A stretch of 64,000 nt of DNA from a virus. A program made the position numbers and the translations under genes. Shown one piece after another: positions 1 to 8,005 of this stretch (its first letter is position 1; each line of letters begins with the position of its first letter). The stretch covers positions 1 through 64,000 of IMG/VR virus record IMGVR_UViG_3300031999_000008; one strand, 5' to 3'. The notes beneath the pieces are model-generated. The model did not search any database. It worked only from the letters and a program-made list of their open reading frames with translations, and had not been told where the DNA came from.

Positions 1-1
1 C

Positions 2-562
2 CTTACGCTTGAAAAGCGCGCAGACGCGTACAGCCGACTGTACACCGCGGCCAAGCGTTGCAATGTACAGCTCACGCCTCTGTCGCTGAAGTTTGCGGGG
101 GCTACAATATCCAACACGCACACCTTACGTGATTGGCTTGATGCGCGTACGGAAGCTGCACCGACAATCGTACAAAAAGCAGCGTACGCGAAACTCGCCG
201 AAGCCACGTACAACATGCCTAGCAATATTACCAATCGCGCGGACCTCGTAAAGGTCGCCTCTACGATTGCACAAATTGATAAGCAAGCCGGACTTGATAA
301 GTTCTACGGTAAGAAATTACCCGACCCGCTTCTGACAGTATTCAATACTGAAAAAGTAGCGGAAGCAACGTGTGACGTAGCCGGCATGCCCGTGCCTGCG
401 TCCACGCTGATGTCGCTACCGCCCCAAATATGGGACCAGATTGACGCTGCTGAAATCGGTGCCGTCGCGCAGAGCGGCGACCCTGATCAATTTCAACAGG
501 TGTTTGCGACTCTTCCTTTAGATGCCAAGATGGTTCTGCGAGAACAACTTGGGCATGTCTGA
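2..562 (+). CDS. Partial CDS (5' end cut by window), unknown, K-x-A-rich
   Basis: The frame is open from base 2 to the TGA at 560-562, so the start lies left of the window; 186 residues are visible. I do not recognise the family. The visible part is helical and soluble, with several Lys-x-Ala tripeptides (QKAAYAKLAEA, VKVAST, EKVAEA). That composition matches the head-core proteins at 36927-42513, so it is probably a virion or virion-assembly protein (inference). It ends 8 nt inside the next gene, indicating translational coupling. Confidence 0.75.
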   Translation, partial: LTLEKRADAYSRLYTAAKRCNVQLTPLSLKFAGATISNTHTLRDWLDARTEAAPTIVQKAAYAKLAEATYNMPSNITNRADLVKVASTIAQIDKQAGLDKFYGKKLPDPLLTVFNTEKVAEATCDVAGMPVPASTLMSLPPQIWDQIDAAEIGAVAQSGDPDQFQQVFATLPLDAKMVLREQLGHV

Positions 563-1247
563 GGCAAAAACTGCGGCGTTAGCAGCACTTCGCGACGACA
601 CGAGTTGTGCGAGCGCATGCCTCCATGCATTGACACATTTGTTTGAACGTAACTGGTTAAACTGGGAACCAGAAACGTTGTGGATTGAGCTCAAGCACTT
701 GGGGCTCGATGTACCCGTACTCAATCGCAGTCAGATCATGGCAGGCAGGTCGCTTATTACGACCGGTCGCTTTTGGTACGACGCTAATGCCTTTGAGGTA
801 GCATGCATCGCATTCAATCAGCAGATACCGACTTATTTTGGCGCTGAAGACGCCCCTGTTGTATACATTAATTGGGCTGTGTTTGAAGCCGATTTAATAC
901 ATCGAGACTTCGAGCATGAGAGTCTGGATTTCGATAGAGAACCGATTTGCTATACAGCGGTTCAATTATATCGAGAAGGCTTTGTTATTGCGCCGCCTAT
1001 GTTAGAGATGGCCCAAGCAGAGCTAACTAAGCGCCTACCTAAAGAAGCGGGTGCGCTGGCGGCTACCGTGCGTGAGGCCTGGGCTGCAGCACCGAGAGGC
1101 GAAGCGCTCTCCAATGCGGCATACCCAGAAACTCCCGCAGGTGTGCAGCTTGCACGGCTCGCAGTTGTACAGCTGTATTTTGAGAAGCGCCTACGTTTGC
1201 GAGAGCAACAACTAGCGCCCCTCAAAAACGCTTCTACGGCGACATAG
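555..1247 (+). CDS. Hypothetical protein, 230 aa
   Basis: The start chosen is ATG 555 (MSEAKTAALAAL), which overlaps the preceding stop by 8 nt. An in-frame ATG at 522 would overlap by 41 nt and is less likely. The product is soluble, mixed alpha/beta, with no membrane segment and no recognisable motif; the C-terminus is rich in Leu, Arg and Gln and probably helical. It ends a plus-strand operon and runs 14 nt into the 3' end of the convergent ATPase gene. Function unknown; the context suggests a structural or assembly role. Confidence 0.7.
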   Translation: MSEAKTAALAALRDDTSCASACLHALTHLFERNWLNWEPETLWIELKHLGLDVPVLNRSQIMAGRSLITTGRFWYDANAFEVACIAFNQQIPTYFGAEDAPVVYINWAVFEADLIHRDFEHESLDFDREPICYTAVQLYREGFVIAPPMLEMAQAELTKRLPKEAGALAATVREAWAAAPRGEALSNAAYPETPAGVQLARLAVVQLYFEKRLRLREQQLAPLKNASTAT

Positions 1248-2520
1248 GGTCCGAGTCCGTAATGAGGTTTGCGCTCTTCTTGTACTCGCGCATTGTGTCA
1301 ATAATGAACTTCATCTTGGCCTGGTACGGCTTTTGTTTAGCCAGTGCCGCCGAAAGCTTGTTCAAATACTTGTCCCCGTCGGTACCCTTGATTTTGCTCT
1401 GTTCGGACAGATGCTGTCCGACAAAGGGTGACAAGAGTTCATTGGGGATATCGCCCATGTACAACGCCAGTTGCGGCGCAATCTTTACAGGGTCAGGCAT
1501 GCCGCTGAACAGCTCGACTGCCAGACCCTTATTGAGCTCGCTGATAACGCTGGCGCGGTTCTTGGCCTTGCTTTCCTTTTCGACAAACTCATTGGTGTCT
1601 TTGTCGATTCGGAAGTTGAGGACAGTCGCCACACGTGTGCGTACCTGCGAACGATGAAGATACTCGTGGAGGATCTCCACCGGCTGAATAAGCGTATTCT
1701 GATCGGCCACGAAGTCCATAAACTTGTCTGCCGCGATATTGCCGATCTGGCCGGCAACTAGCGTGCGTACGTGGCTGTCTGCAATATCGAGCCGTATGCG
1801 CTCGGCCGCAAGCAGGATGTTAGAAGCTTTTTCCCAGTTGGATGGACAGGGAAAGGCTTTGCCCGCATCACGCGCACCCATGTCGTAGAGGTACGTAGAG
1901 GCGGCCTTGAGGAACGCAGGTACCAAACGGTGCCAGTTAGATTCCTTAGCATGTGCTAGGAATGCCTGGAGATCGTGTGTACAATACACAAAGTTGAGAC
2001 GCTTACGGATTGCGTGGTCCTTCTCAGCTTCGTTTACGAGGTAACTGCCGTCGCTGGGGTTCATCGCCGCGACAACCAACACATTCGGGTGTAGTTTGAA
2101 GTTGTGTACGCGACGCTCATCCGTAAGGGTAAACAAAGCATTAACCATCGCTTTGTCACCACGGTTCCACTCATCGAGAAATAGGACGGAACAGCCGTCA
2201 TCTATGGCATGCTGGTTTAGGTCCAACAACCATTGTGGGGGAACGAAGTCGAACGAATCCCCCTTCTCGCTGAACATGATCATCGACACTTCTTCTTGTG
2301 TCATGTGCCCAAAATTCAGCGGATACATGAACCCTTTCTTACTACGGCACCACTGGTGCACGATAGGGGTCTTTCCGATGCCTGTTTCACCAACTAGACA
2401 CACCGTAAGTTTGGGGTCCATAGCCCAAACAATGTCGAGTAACTTGGGGACCGAGCCGATGCCCGTTGGTCCGATACCTAGCTTCTCCCACGGTGACACT
2501 GAATCTTTTTTGTCAGCCAT
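1234..2520 (-). CDS. MoxR-type AAA+ ATPase, 428 aa
   Basis: This is an ATP-dependent remodelling protein of the MoxR/RavA-like AAA+ group. Walker A is GETGIGKT (residues 44-51), Walker B is VLFLDEW (about 112-118), and sensor 1 is Asn in AAMNPSD (about 151-157). The segment between, with DERRVHNFKLHPN, is typical of MoxR and dynein-like AAA proteins that open a pore loop over a substrate. The C-terminal 200 residues are helical and unrecognised. The start ATG has AGGGG six bases upstream. MoxR proteins usually work with a VWA-domain partner, which I do not see here. The gene is divergent from terminase with only 25 bp between; its target is unknown. Confidence 0.85.
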   Translation of the reverse strand: MADKKDSVSPWEKLGIGPTGIGSVPKLLDIVWAMDPKLTVCLVGETGIGKTPIVHQWCRSKKGFMYPLNFGHMTQEEVSMIMFSEKGDSFDFVPPQWLLDLNQHAIDDGCSVLFLDEWNRGDKAMVNALFTLTDERRVHNFKLHPNVLVVAAMNPSDGSYLVNEAEKDHAIRKRLNFVYCTHDLQAFLAHAKESNWHRLVPAFLKAASTYLYDMGARDAGKAFPCPSNWEKASNILLAAERIRLDIADSHVRTLVAGQIGNIAADKFMDFVADQNTLIQPVEILHEYLHRSQVRTRVATVLNFRIDKDTNEFVEKESKAKNRASVISELNKGLAVELFSGMPDPVKIAPQLALYMGDIPNELLSPFVGQHLSEQSKIKGTDGDKYLNKLSAALAKQKPYQAKMKFIIDTMREYKKSANLITDSDPMSP

Positions 2521-2545
2521 AAACCCCTGCTATCCTGTTTAATCA

Positions 2546-4225
2546 ATGCAAGTAAAACATGCGCTGCCAGATCAGAACTTATCCATCAGGCGTTCAGAAT
2601 GGGTAACTACTTTATTGCATCTTGACGGTAAACCTTTTTCACTAGATCATTTCCCCTTTTACCGTCAAGTGTACGATAACCTGTATCCGGCGCTTTTGCT
2701 GAAGACAGCGCGACAGGTCGCAAAAAGTACGACGCTTGCAAACTTCTTGATCATGGAAGCGTGTAGCACGCCGCACTGGAAGAGTTTCTTCATTGCGCCT
2801 AGTCAGGAACAGACGACGAAGTTTTCCCAAACCCGTGTCGGCAAGACAATATTCTACTCTCCAGATATACGTAAGCGTTGGGTATCCAAAGAACTCTCCA
2901 GCCGTGTATTCCAGAAAATGTTTACCAACGGATCTGAGTTGGCATTTTCGTATGCGAGTGATGACCCTGACCGTGCCCGTGGTGTTTCGGCCGACCGCGT
3001 CGCTTACGACGAAGTACAAGATATCATGTATGACGAGGTTATTCCCGTCATTAACGAATGTATGGCGAACTCCGATTTCGCCTATGAGACTTATTGCGGT
3101 ACGCCTAAATCAATGGAAAATACCATTGAACAACTATGGCAGTGGAGTACCCAAACTGAATGGGTAATCAAATGCACTGGCTGTAATACGTACCAGTTCT
3201 TTGAAGATGACAAATGTTTAGGTAAACACGGCCCTATTTGCCTGAAATGCGGCAAGTACCTTAACGTACGTAATGGCGAGTGGGTAGACATGCGGGTCTA
3301 CCCCAACGACTACGAAGGAAAGCGCATTAAAGGATTCCACGTACCTCAGGTAATTCTACCTAAGAACGTGCCAACCTCCATGCCCTCTGATTTCAAAAAT
3401 CAAGAAGTGGCACAAGCGCGATGGCGCCGTATTATTGAGAAGCATGCCGTTTATCCCATCTCCAAGTTCAAGAACGAGGTGATGGGCGTCTCGGACGCTA
3501 TCGGTACTCGCTTACTTTCTAAAGAAGAATTAGAGAGTATGTGCGAGGAATACGATATCCAAGACTACCCCGCGCATAACCTCTTACTCACGGACTTGCG
3601 TGCTGTCGTGGCCGGCGTCGATTGGTCAGGCGGCGGCACCACAGGTGCATCCCGTTCTGTCTTGTGGATCTGGGGCATTACGGGTGGCGGTACGGAGCAC
3701 AGCTTCAAGCTGAAGACGTTGTACTTCAAAATATACCCTGAGACGAACCCCATATCCGGTGGCGTCATTGACCATATCGTGGATATGTGCGGACGGTTTA
3801 ACGTACAGCTGATATTCGGTGACGCAGGTGAAGGCGCTCTCGCGAACTCCAATCTGCGCGAACGCTTAGGTCCACACAGAGCAATGCAGGTGCAGTACCG
3901 CGGCGTTTCGAGCGCAGGCGGCGGTGGTAATTCGCGCCCGTTCTACTGGAACAAAATAGATCGATTCCTTGCGGAACGTACGACAATGATCGATCACTAC
4001 TTCATGTTCATCAAGCGTAGAGGCGTGATTTTTCCGAACCTTCGTTGTATGCAAATCCCTATTCGGGACCTGCTAAATGAATACGAAGAAGTTACGCTGC
4101 AAGGCCGTAAAGTGTGGAGACATGCGCCCTCCCAGCCTGACGACTGTCTGCACGCACAAGTCTTCGGCTGGATGGCCGCGAAGATGATGACCATGGATCC
4201 GTTGTTCACGTACAACGGAGGATAA
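2546..4225 (+). CDS. terL: Terminase large subunit (DNA packaging ATPase-nuclease), 559 aa
   Basis: This is the packaging motor that pumps DNA into the prohead and cuts the concatemer. The ATPase half has a Walker A variant RQVAKSTT (about 56-63) and Walker B VAYDEVQ (about 152-158, Asp155/Glu156). The RNase H-fold nuclease half has acidic residues in AGVDWSGGG (Asp358), LIFGDAGEG (Asp425) and PDDCLHAQ (Asp531/532). Between them, residues 210-235 hold a Cys cluster (C210, C213, C224, C232, C235) that looks like an inserted zinc ribbon, uncommon for terminases. No convincing Shine-Dalgarno precedes ATG 2546. No small terminase subunit is visible nearby. Confidence 0.95.
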   Translation: MQVKHALPDQNLSIRRSEWVTTLLHLDGKPFSLDHFPFYRQVYDNLYPALLLKTARQVAKSTTLANFLIMEACSTPHWKSFFIAPSQEQTTKFSQTRVGKTIFYSPDIRKRWVSKELSSRVFQKMFTNGSELAFSYASDDPDRARGVSADRVAYDEVQDIMYDEVIPVINECMANSDFAYETYCGTPKSMENTIEQLWQWSTQTEWVIKCTGCNTYQFFEDDKCLGKHGPICLKCGKYLNVRNGEWVDMRVYPNDYEGKRIKGFHVPQVILPKNVPTSMPSDFKNQEVAQARWRRIIEKHAVYPISKFKNEVMGVSDAIGTRLLSKEELESMCEEYDIQDYPAHNLLLTDLRAVVAGVDWSGGGTTGASRSVLWIWGITGGGTEHSFKLKTLYFKIYPETNPISGGVIDHIVDMCGRFNVQLIFGDAGEGALANSNLRERLGPHRAMQVQYRGVSSAGGGGNSRPFYWNKIDRFLAERTTMIDHYFMFIKRRGVIFPNLRCMQIPIRDLLNEYEEVTLQGRKVWRHAPSQPDDCLHAQVFGWMAAKMMTMDPLFTYNGG

Positions 4226-4228
4226 AAA

Positions 4229-4381
4229 ATGAGTAGCGTCCTATTAACCGCCCAACGCCAAGGCGTCGTAAATCAACACAGACCACGAAACTCTCTTCAA
4301 CACAAACCATTTGCGTCGGAGGGAGAAAAGGAGGGGTTAGTGTTGAAGCCGGGATCGACTACTCAGATGCTTTTACCATAA
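4229..4381 (+). CDS. Small ORF, 50 aa, unknown
   Basis: A 50-codon ORF starts 4 nt after the terminase stop with a strong Shine-Dalgarno (GGAGG at 4217-4221, spacing 7) formed by the last terminase codons. The predicted peptide is basic and polar (MSSVLLTAQRQGVV...TTQMLLP) with no known motif. The SD and tight spacing support translation; the lack of recognisable homology does not. If it is not real, the 167-base gap before the convergent gene at 4393 is otherwise non-coding. Confidence 0.5.
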   Translation: MSSVLLTAQRQGVVNQHRPRNSLQHKPFASEGEKEGLVLKPGSTTQMLLP

Positions 4382-4401
4382 AAGGTAATCTTTTATGATG
4401 C
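4370..4401. terminator. AT-rich hairpin between convergent genes
   Basis: The 7-bp inverted repeat CATAAAA / TTTTATG with loop GGTAATC lies at the junction of two convergent genes, nested in an outer GATGC/GCATC pair. It has the position of a bidirectional terminator, but the stem is AT-rich and weak. Confidence 0.35.
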
Positions 4402-4953
4402 ATCGTTTACTAGTTCAGGTGTCACCGCTAACGGTAATTTGGGCTTGAGCTGGTACAGTGCCATACGGTTATTGATCAAGAAGCCGGGATAGGCACCAAT
4501 CAAAACTTCGGCAGGCGGCTGTACAGAGCGAATGGCCGACTTCTTCAGGCGTAGTTTACGCGCCACATTGAAGATAGGCATAAGCTCAATGATCCCTGTT
4601 TTGTTATTGAACATCACAATGCAGGGGTCGATGAGCAAAACTTCATCGTCGTCTTCTTTGACGTTGATACCCATGATAGGCCCATCAGTGGTCGAGTAAA
4701 CCTCGATAGCATGCCCTGCAGCACAAAAACCATTGTCCTTTACCAGGGCGAATTCCACGTAGCTACGTTTGTGCATCTCCCCTGTCTTAACCCAGTCAAC
4801 GACCAACTGACCGTTCACGGTACTCGCCTTTGACTCCCACGCGGGTTCGGTATCGGTAGCGACGCCATACCGAAACTCTATACCAAACTTTTCAAATGTT
4901 TTGGTCTCAAGCTGCCTCGAAAGCATCGTTTCGGAGTTCTGTGAGTAGCTCAT
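4393..4953 (-). CDS. Hypothetical protein, 186 aa
   Basis: This soluble mixed alpha/beta protein of unknown family has beta-rich middle segments (for example CIVMFNNKTGIIELMPIFNV). The start chosen is ATG 4953 (MSYSQNSET), lying inside the 3' end of the DNA polymerase gene with 47 nt overlap; an in-frame TTG at 4962 is closer to GGGAG and remains possible. It is the last gene of the minus-strand replication operon. No catalytic motif is visible. Coupling to the polymerase suggests, but does not show, a replication-linked role. Confidence 0.7.
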   Translation of the reverse strand: MSYSQNSETMLSRQLETKTFEKFGIEFRYGVATDTEPAWESKASTVNGQLVVDWVKTGEMHKRSYVEFALVKDNGFCAAGHAIEVYSTTDGPIMGINVKEDDDEVLLIDPCIVMFNNKTGIIELMPIFNVARKLRLKKSAIRSVQPPAEVLIGAYPGFLINNRMALYQLKPKLPLAVTPELVNDAS

Positions 4954-7900
4954 TTTCTTCAATCACTCCCTCGGGTTGAATCAGTAATGGGTGCTTGGCT
5001 AGATACTTTGCAATTGACTGGCACTCACCATAGTTCTCACCGATTTCAGTATCGGCTTCAAACGGTACTGCCATCCAGGCGTATTTGTCGGCAACGCGCT
5101 TCTTAGCGTAGTGCTCGACAAAGTCATGGAGCTGGCCAATATGCCTCTTGGGAAGCTGGAACGCAATAGAGTCGTGAACCGTAAGCAGCATACGTCCGCC
5201 TAGGTCACAACGTAGGGGCTCTTCCATTTCAATAAGCTGTCCGATGACAATATCAGAGCTCGTGGACTGAATTTTGAAGTTACGGCCCTGGCGTTTGGCA
5301 CGTCCGGCGTGTCGAGAAATACCTGCCAAGGGGAACCGACGGCGACGCCCAAAGAAAGTCTCTACGAAATGGTCCCGTGCTACTTCGAGCTCAACGTTAG
5401 TCGCGTAAAGCGCGATCTCCGGGAACATCTGGTAGAGCAGCGCGATGAGTACCTTGGCTTCATCAACGCTCACGCCAATGGTCTCCGAGATCTTCTCAGG
5501 GCCTGCGCCATAGAGAATCCCGAACACCACGCGTTTAATGTTGCTGCGCTCTTGGTCTAGGAGCTTGCGTAGAGCTCCATCAGGAATAAATACGGCGTCG
5601 TCCCTGCGTGCGTACATCTCGTAGGGACGCTTAAATACTTTAGCCGCGAAGAAGCTGTGCATATCCATGCCGTCATTGAGGGCTTGGATAAGCGCAGGGT
5701 CTCGGGCGTAGGCGCAGAAAACACGGACCTCAGCGCCCTTGTAGTCCATGTTGACGAAAACCATGCTGTCGTCGTCGGGTAGAAATAGTTTCTTGAGGTT
5801 CCAACCTGCCAAGAACTTGGGCAGGTTTTGCATATTCATATCACTGGAGCTCAACCGCCCCGTACCCGTTCCGTTCAAATGGAACTGGGTATGTAGAAAC
5901 CCGTCGCGCTTAGACAGCGCTCGAATGTTGGCCAAGAAAGTATTACGCGCTTTACTGGCCTTGCGGTACTTGATCAACCGCTCAATGAAATACGCCGTCT
6001 CCGTAGGGCACTGCTTTTTGTCATCTTCGTACGCAACGAACTGTCGTAGTATTTTCTCAGAGGTACTTGCTTGACCCTTCTTGGTGTACGCAAGTATTTC
6101 GTACGCATCCATCTTCTTGCCGTTGGGGTGCGTCCAGCCCCAATTGTACAAGACGTTGGCTAGCGTAGCAGCGCCGTTCAAATTGATCTCTTTACCGGGA
6201 GGAGCGCTGTCGCGCGTCATCTCGTAAAGCTCTTTTTCTGTCTTCTCAATAACGTTGGTAAACGCTTCTTCGAGAACGTCAATATACGGAATGTCGACCC
6301 GCATGCCGCCAAATTCCATGCGTCCCAATACACGGGACGCCGGGACGGCGTGGCTCTTCATAAGCGGTACAACCTTGGATTGCTCCTTGGCAATACGGCG
6401 CCGCTGAAGACGGGCAAGCTGGCGTGTCACGTCACCATCGACAGCACCGTAGATCTGCAGATCGTGGATAGGCAGGTTCTCAAACCCTGCATCTTTGCTG
6501 ATCTGCTGCTCTTTCTTGGAGCGGGGATCTTCCGGCTTCTTGGGCTCTTTTACAGCCGCGGGCTTCTCCGGCTTAGAGAACCACTTCACAGGTTTCTTAG
6601 GCTTGCCGCGTTTACCCTTAGGCCAGTCCGATACCTCTACATCCCAAGCCGCCTGCTTGCCTGCCAAGGCAGATTTACAGAACAAATAGTCGTCGTAGGC
6701 AAACTGGTACGCCTTATCGGCAACATCAAATATTTGCTTATCCGCTTCGTAAACAACGAGGGCTTCTTTGTACTCTTCAAGAGACTTGAGATAGCCAGGG
6801 TGCTCCGTTGCGATGATCTCACGGAGGTCTTCTAATTCTTTCTCCGCCTCATCGACTTTAGACGCGCTCTCTTCGTCATTGAGCAAGTCGTACAGTTTGT
6901 CTTCGTACCCGCAGTACTGGGGCAAAAAGTTGGCTGTGAGTACCTTCAGGCCGTAATTGCCCTTCTTGTCCTCATCAAGCAAATGCTCACCCAACAAGGT
7001 ATCCCACGCCACGGCATTCACGGGCATACCGTATTTGAGCTCAATGAACTTCAAATCGAATTTCGCGTTGTGAAGAATCTTTGGCTTCGTGCTAGCCAGG
7101 ATCTCGCGAATCTTCGCGGTGAGCTCAGGCAACCGCGCCAAGTATTCTTCACCCGCATGTGGATGGTCGTAAAGAATAGTCGCGGACTTACCCGCGTCCC
7201 ACCCAAAACAAAACGCAATAATGCGCGCCCCTTCCTTCTCAGGATAGAGCGTTGTTGTTTCAGTATCTACCGAGATGGACCAGTGTGCTGCAGGGACTGT
7301 GGCACTGCCGTAATTTAGGATTACGTCACACGCAGCTAGTGCGTCATCCATCGTCTTGGGCAGTAAATAGTCCTTGGACACTTCTTCCAGAGGAAGTGCA
7401 AGAATGCCCTTGTTCACTACTTTATCAAATATATTGATTAGGTTTAGCTTGAACGTCTCAAACACACCCGGAGCTGCTAGCAGCGCCTTTTCACTAAACG
7501 TGGTGTAGATGGGTGCGTTGTACCCGAGATGCGTCGTGAACTTATTACGTATGTCGTTGTACTGCTGCTTCACGCCTAGCTGGCGTAGTGCAGTAGAACC
7601 CATCGCGACAATTACCTTGGGGTTGAACCGCTGTATCGTACCCTGTAGATAGGGACGACAGTGGTGCACCACTTCTTTGTTTGGCGCAGCCGTCTCATCT
7701 TCGGTCTCGGAAATACATTGAACTGCGTAGGTAAACGCATAGCGCAGTTCTTTGTAGCGCTTGTCCGATCCTATTACGGCCTTGAGCGCAGTAGTCAGTA
7801 CTTTGCCGCCATGGCCGGCCATCGGCGTGCCCGCGTCCACTGACGCTCTATCGGGCTGCTCTGCAATAAATAGGACGTCTACTTCAGCGTCAATTTTAGA

Positions 7901-8005
7901 ACTGCCACACCGCTTACTAGGATGTCGGGGACAGCCATTGCAAATCTGGCCTTTATGCTCAAGGGATAAGCCCTCTTCTAGCCCCTGGTCAGGTTCTGTA
8001 GACAT
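4907..8005 (-). CDS. Family A DNA polymerase with N-terminal UDG-like domain, 1032 aa
   Basis: This is the replicative polymerase. Residues 1-190 resemble a family 4/5 uracil-DNA glycosylase, with four Cys placed like the 4Fe-4S ligands (C22, C25, C97, C116 in HHCRPYL); the catalytic GEAPG motif is degenerate (AEQPD). The 3'-5' exonuclease follows (DTET 247-250, NAKFD about 313-317), interrupted by a Lys/Glu/Pro-rich insertion before YGAVDGD. The polymerase domain has motif A DYKGAEVR, motif B RSNIKRVVFGILYG and motif C VHDS (usual form HDE). A UDG-like N-terminal domain is known in the SPO1 polymerase. ATG 8005 has AAGGA upstream and overlaps the primase-helicase stop. Confidence 0.95.
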   Translation of the reverse strand: MSTEPDQGLEEGLSLEHKGQICNGCPRHPSKRCGSSKIDAEVDVLFIAEQPDRASVDAGTPMAGHGGKVLTTALKAVIGSDKRYKELRYAFTYAVQCISETEDETAAPNKEVVHHCRPYLQGTIQRFNPKVIVAMGSTALRQLGVKQQYNDIRNKFTTHLGYNAPIYTTFSEKALLAAPGVFETFKLNLINIFDKVVNKGILALPLEEVSKDYLLPKTMDDALAACDVILNYGSATVPAAHWSISVDTETTTLYPEKEGARIIAFCFGWDAGKSATILYDHPHAGEEYLARLPELTAKIREILASTKPKILHNAKFDLKFIELKYGMPVNAVAWDTLLGEHLLDEDKKGNYGLKVLTANFLPQYCGYEDKLYDLLNDEESASKVDEAEKELEDLREIIATEHPGYLKSLEEYKEALVVYEADKQIFDVADKAYQFAYDDYLFCKSALAGKQAAWDVEVSDWPKGKRGKPKKPVKWFSKPEKPAAVKEPKKPEDPRSKKEQQISKDAGFENLPIHDLQIYGAVDGDVTRQLARLQRRRIAKEQSKVVPLMKSHAVPASRVLGRMEFGGMRVDIPYIDVLEEAFTNVIEKTEKELYEMTRDSAPPGKEINLNGAATLANVLYNWGWTHPNGKKMDAYEILAYTKKGQASTSEKILRQFVAYEDDKKQCPTETAYFIERLIKYRKASKARNTFLANIRALSKRDGFLHTQFHLNGTGTGRLSSSDMNMQNLPKFLAGWNLKKLFLPDDDSMVFVNMDYKGAEVRVFCAYARDPALIQALNDGMDMHSFFAAKVFKRPYEMYARRDDAVFIPDGALRKLLDQERSNIKRVVFGILYGAGPEKISETIGVSVDEAKVLIALLYQMFPEIALYATNVELEVARDHFVETFFGRRRRFPLAGISRHAGRAKRQGRNFKIQSTSSDIVIGQLIEMEEPLRCDLGGRMLLTVHDSIAFQLPKRHIGQLHDFVEHYAKKRVADKYAWMAVPFEADTEIGENYGECQSIAKYLAKHPLLIQPEGVIEENELLTELRNDAFEAA

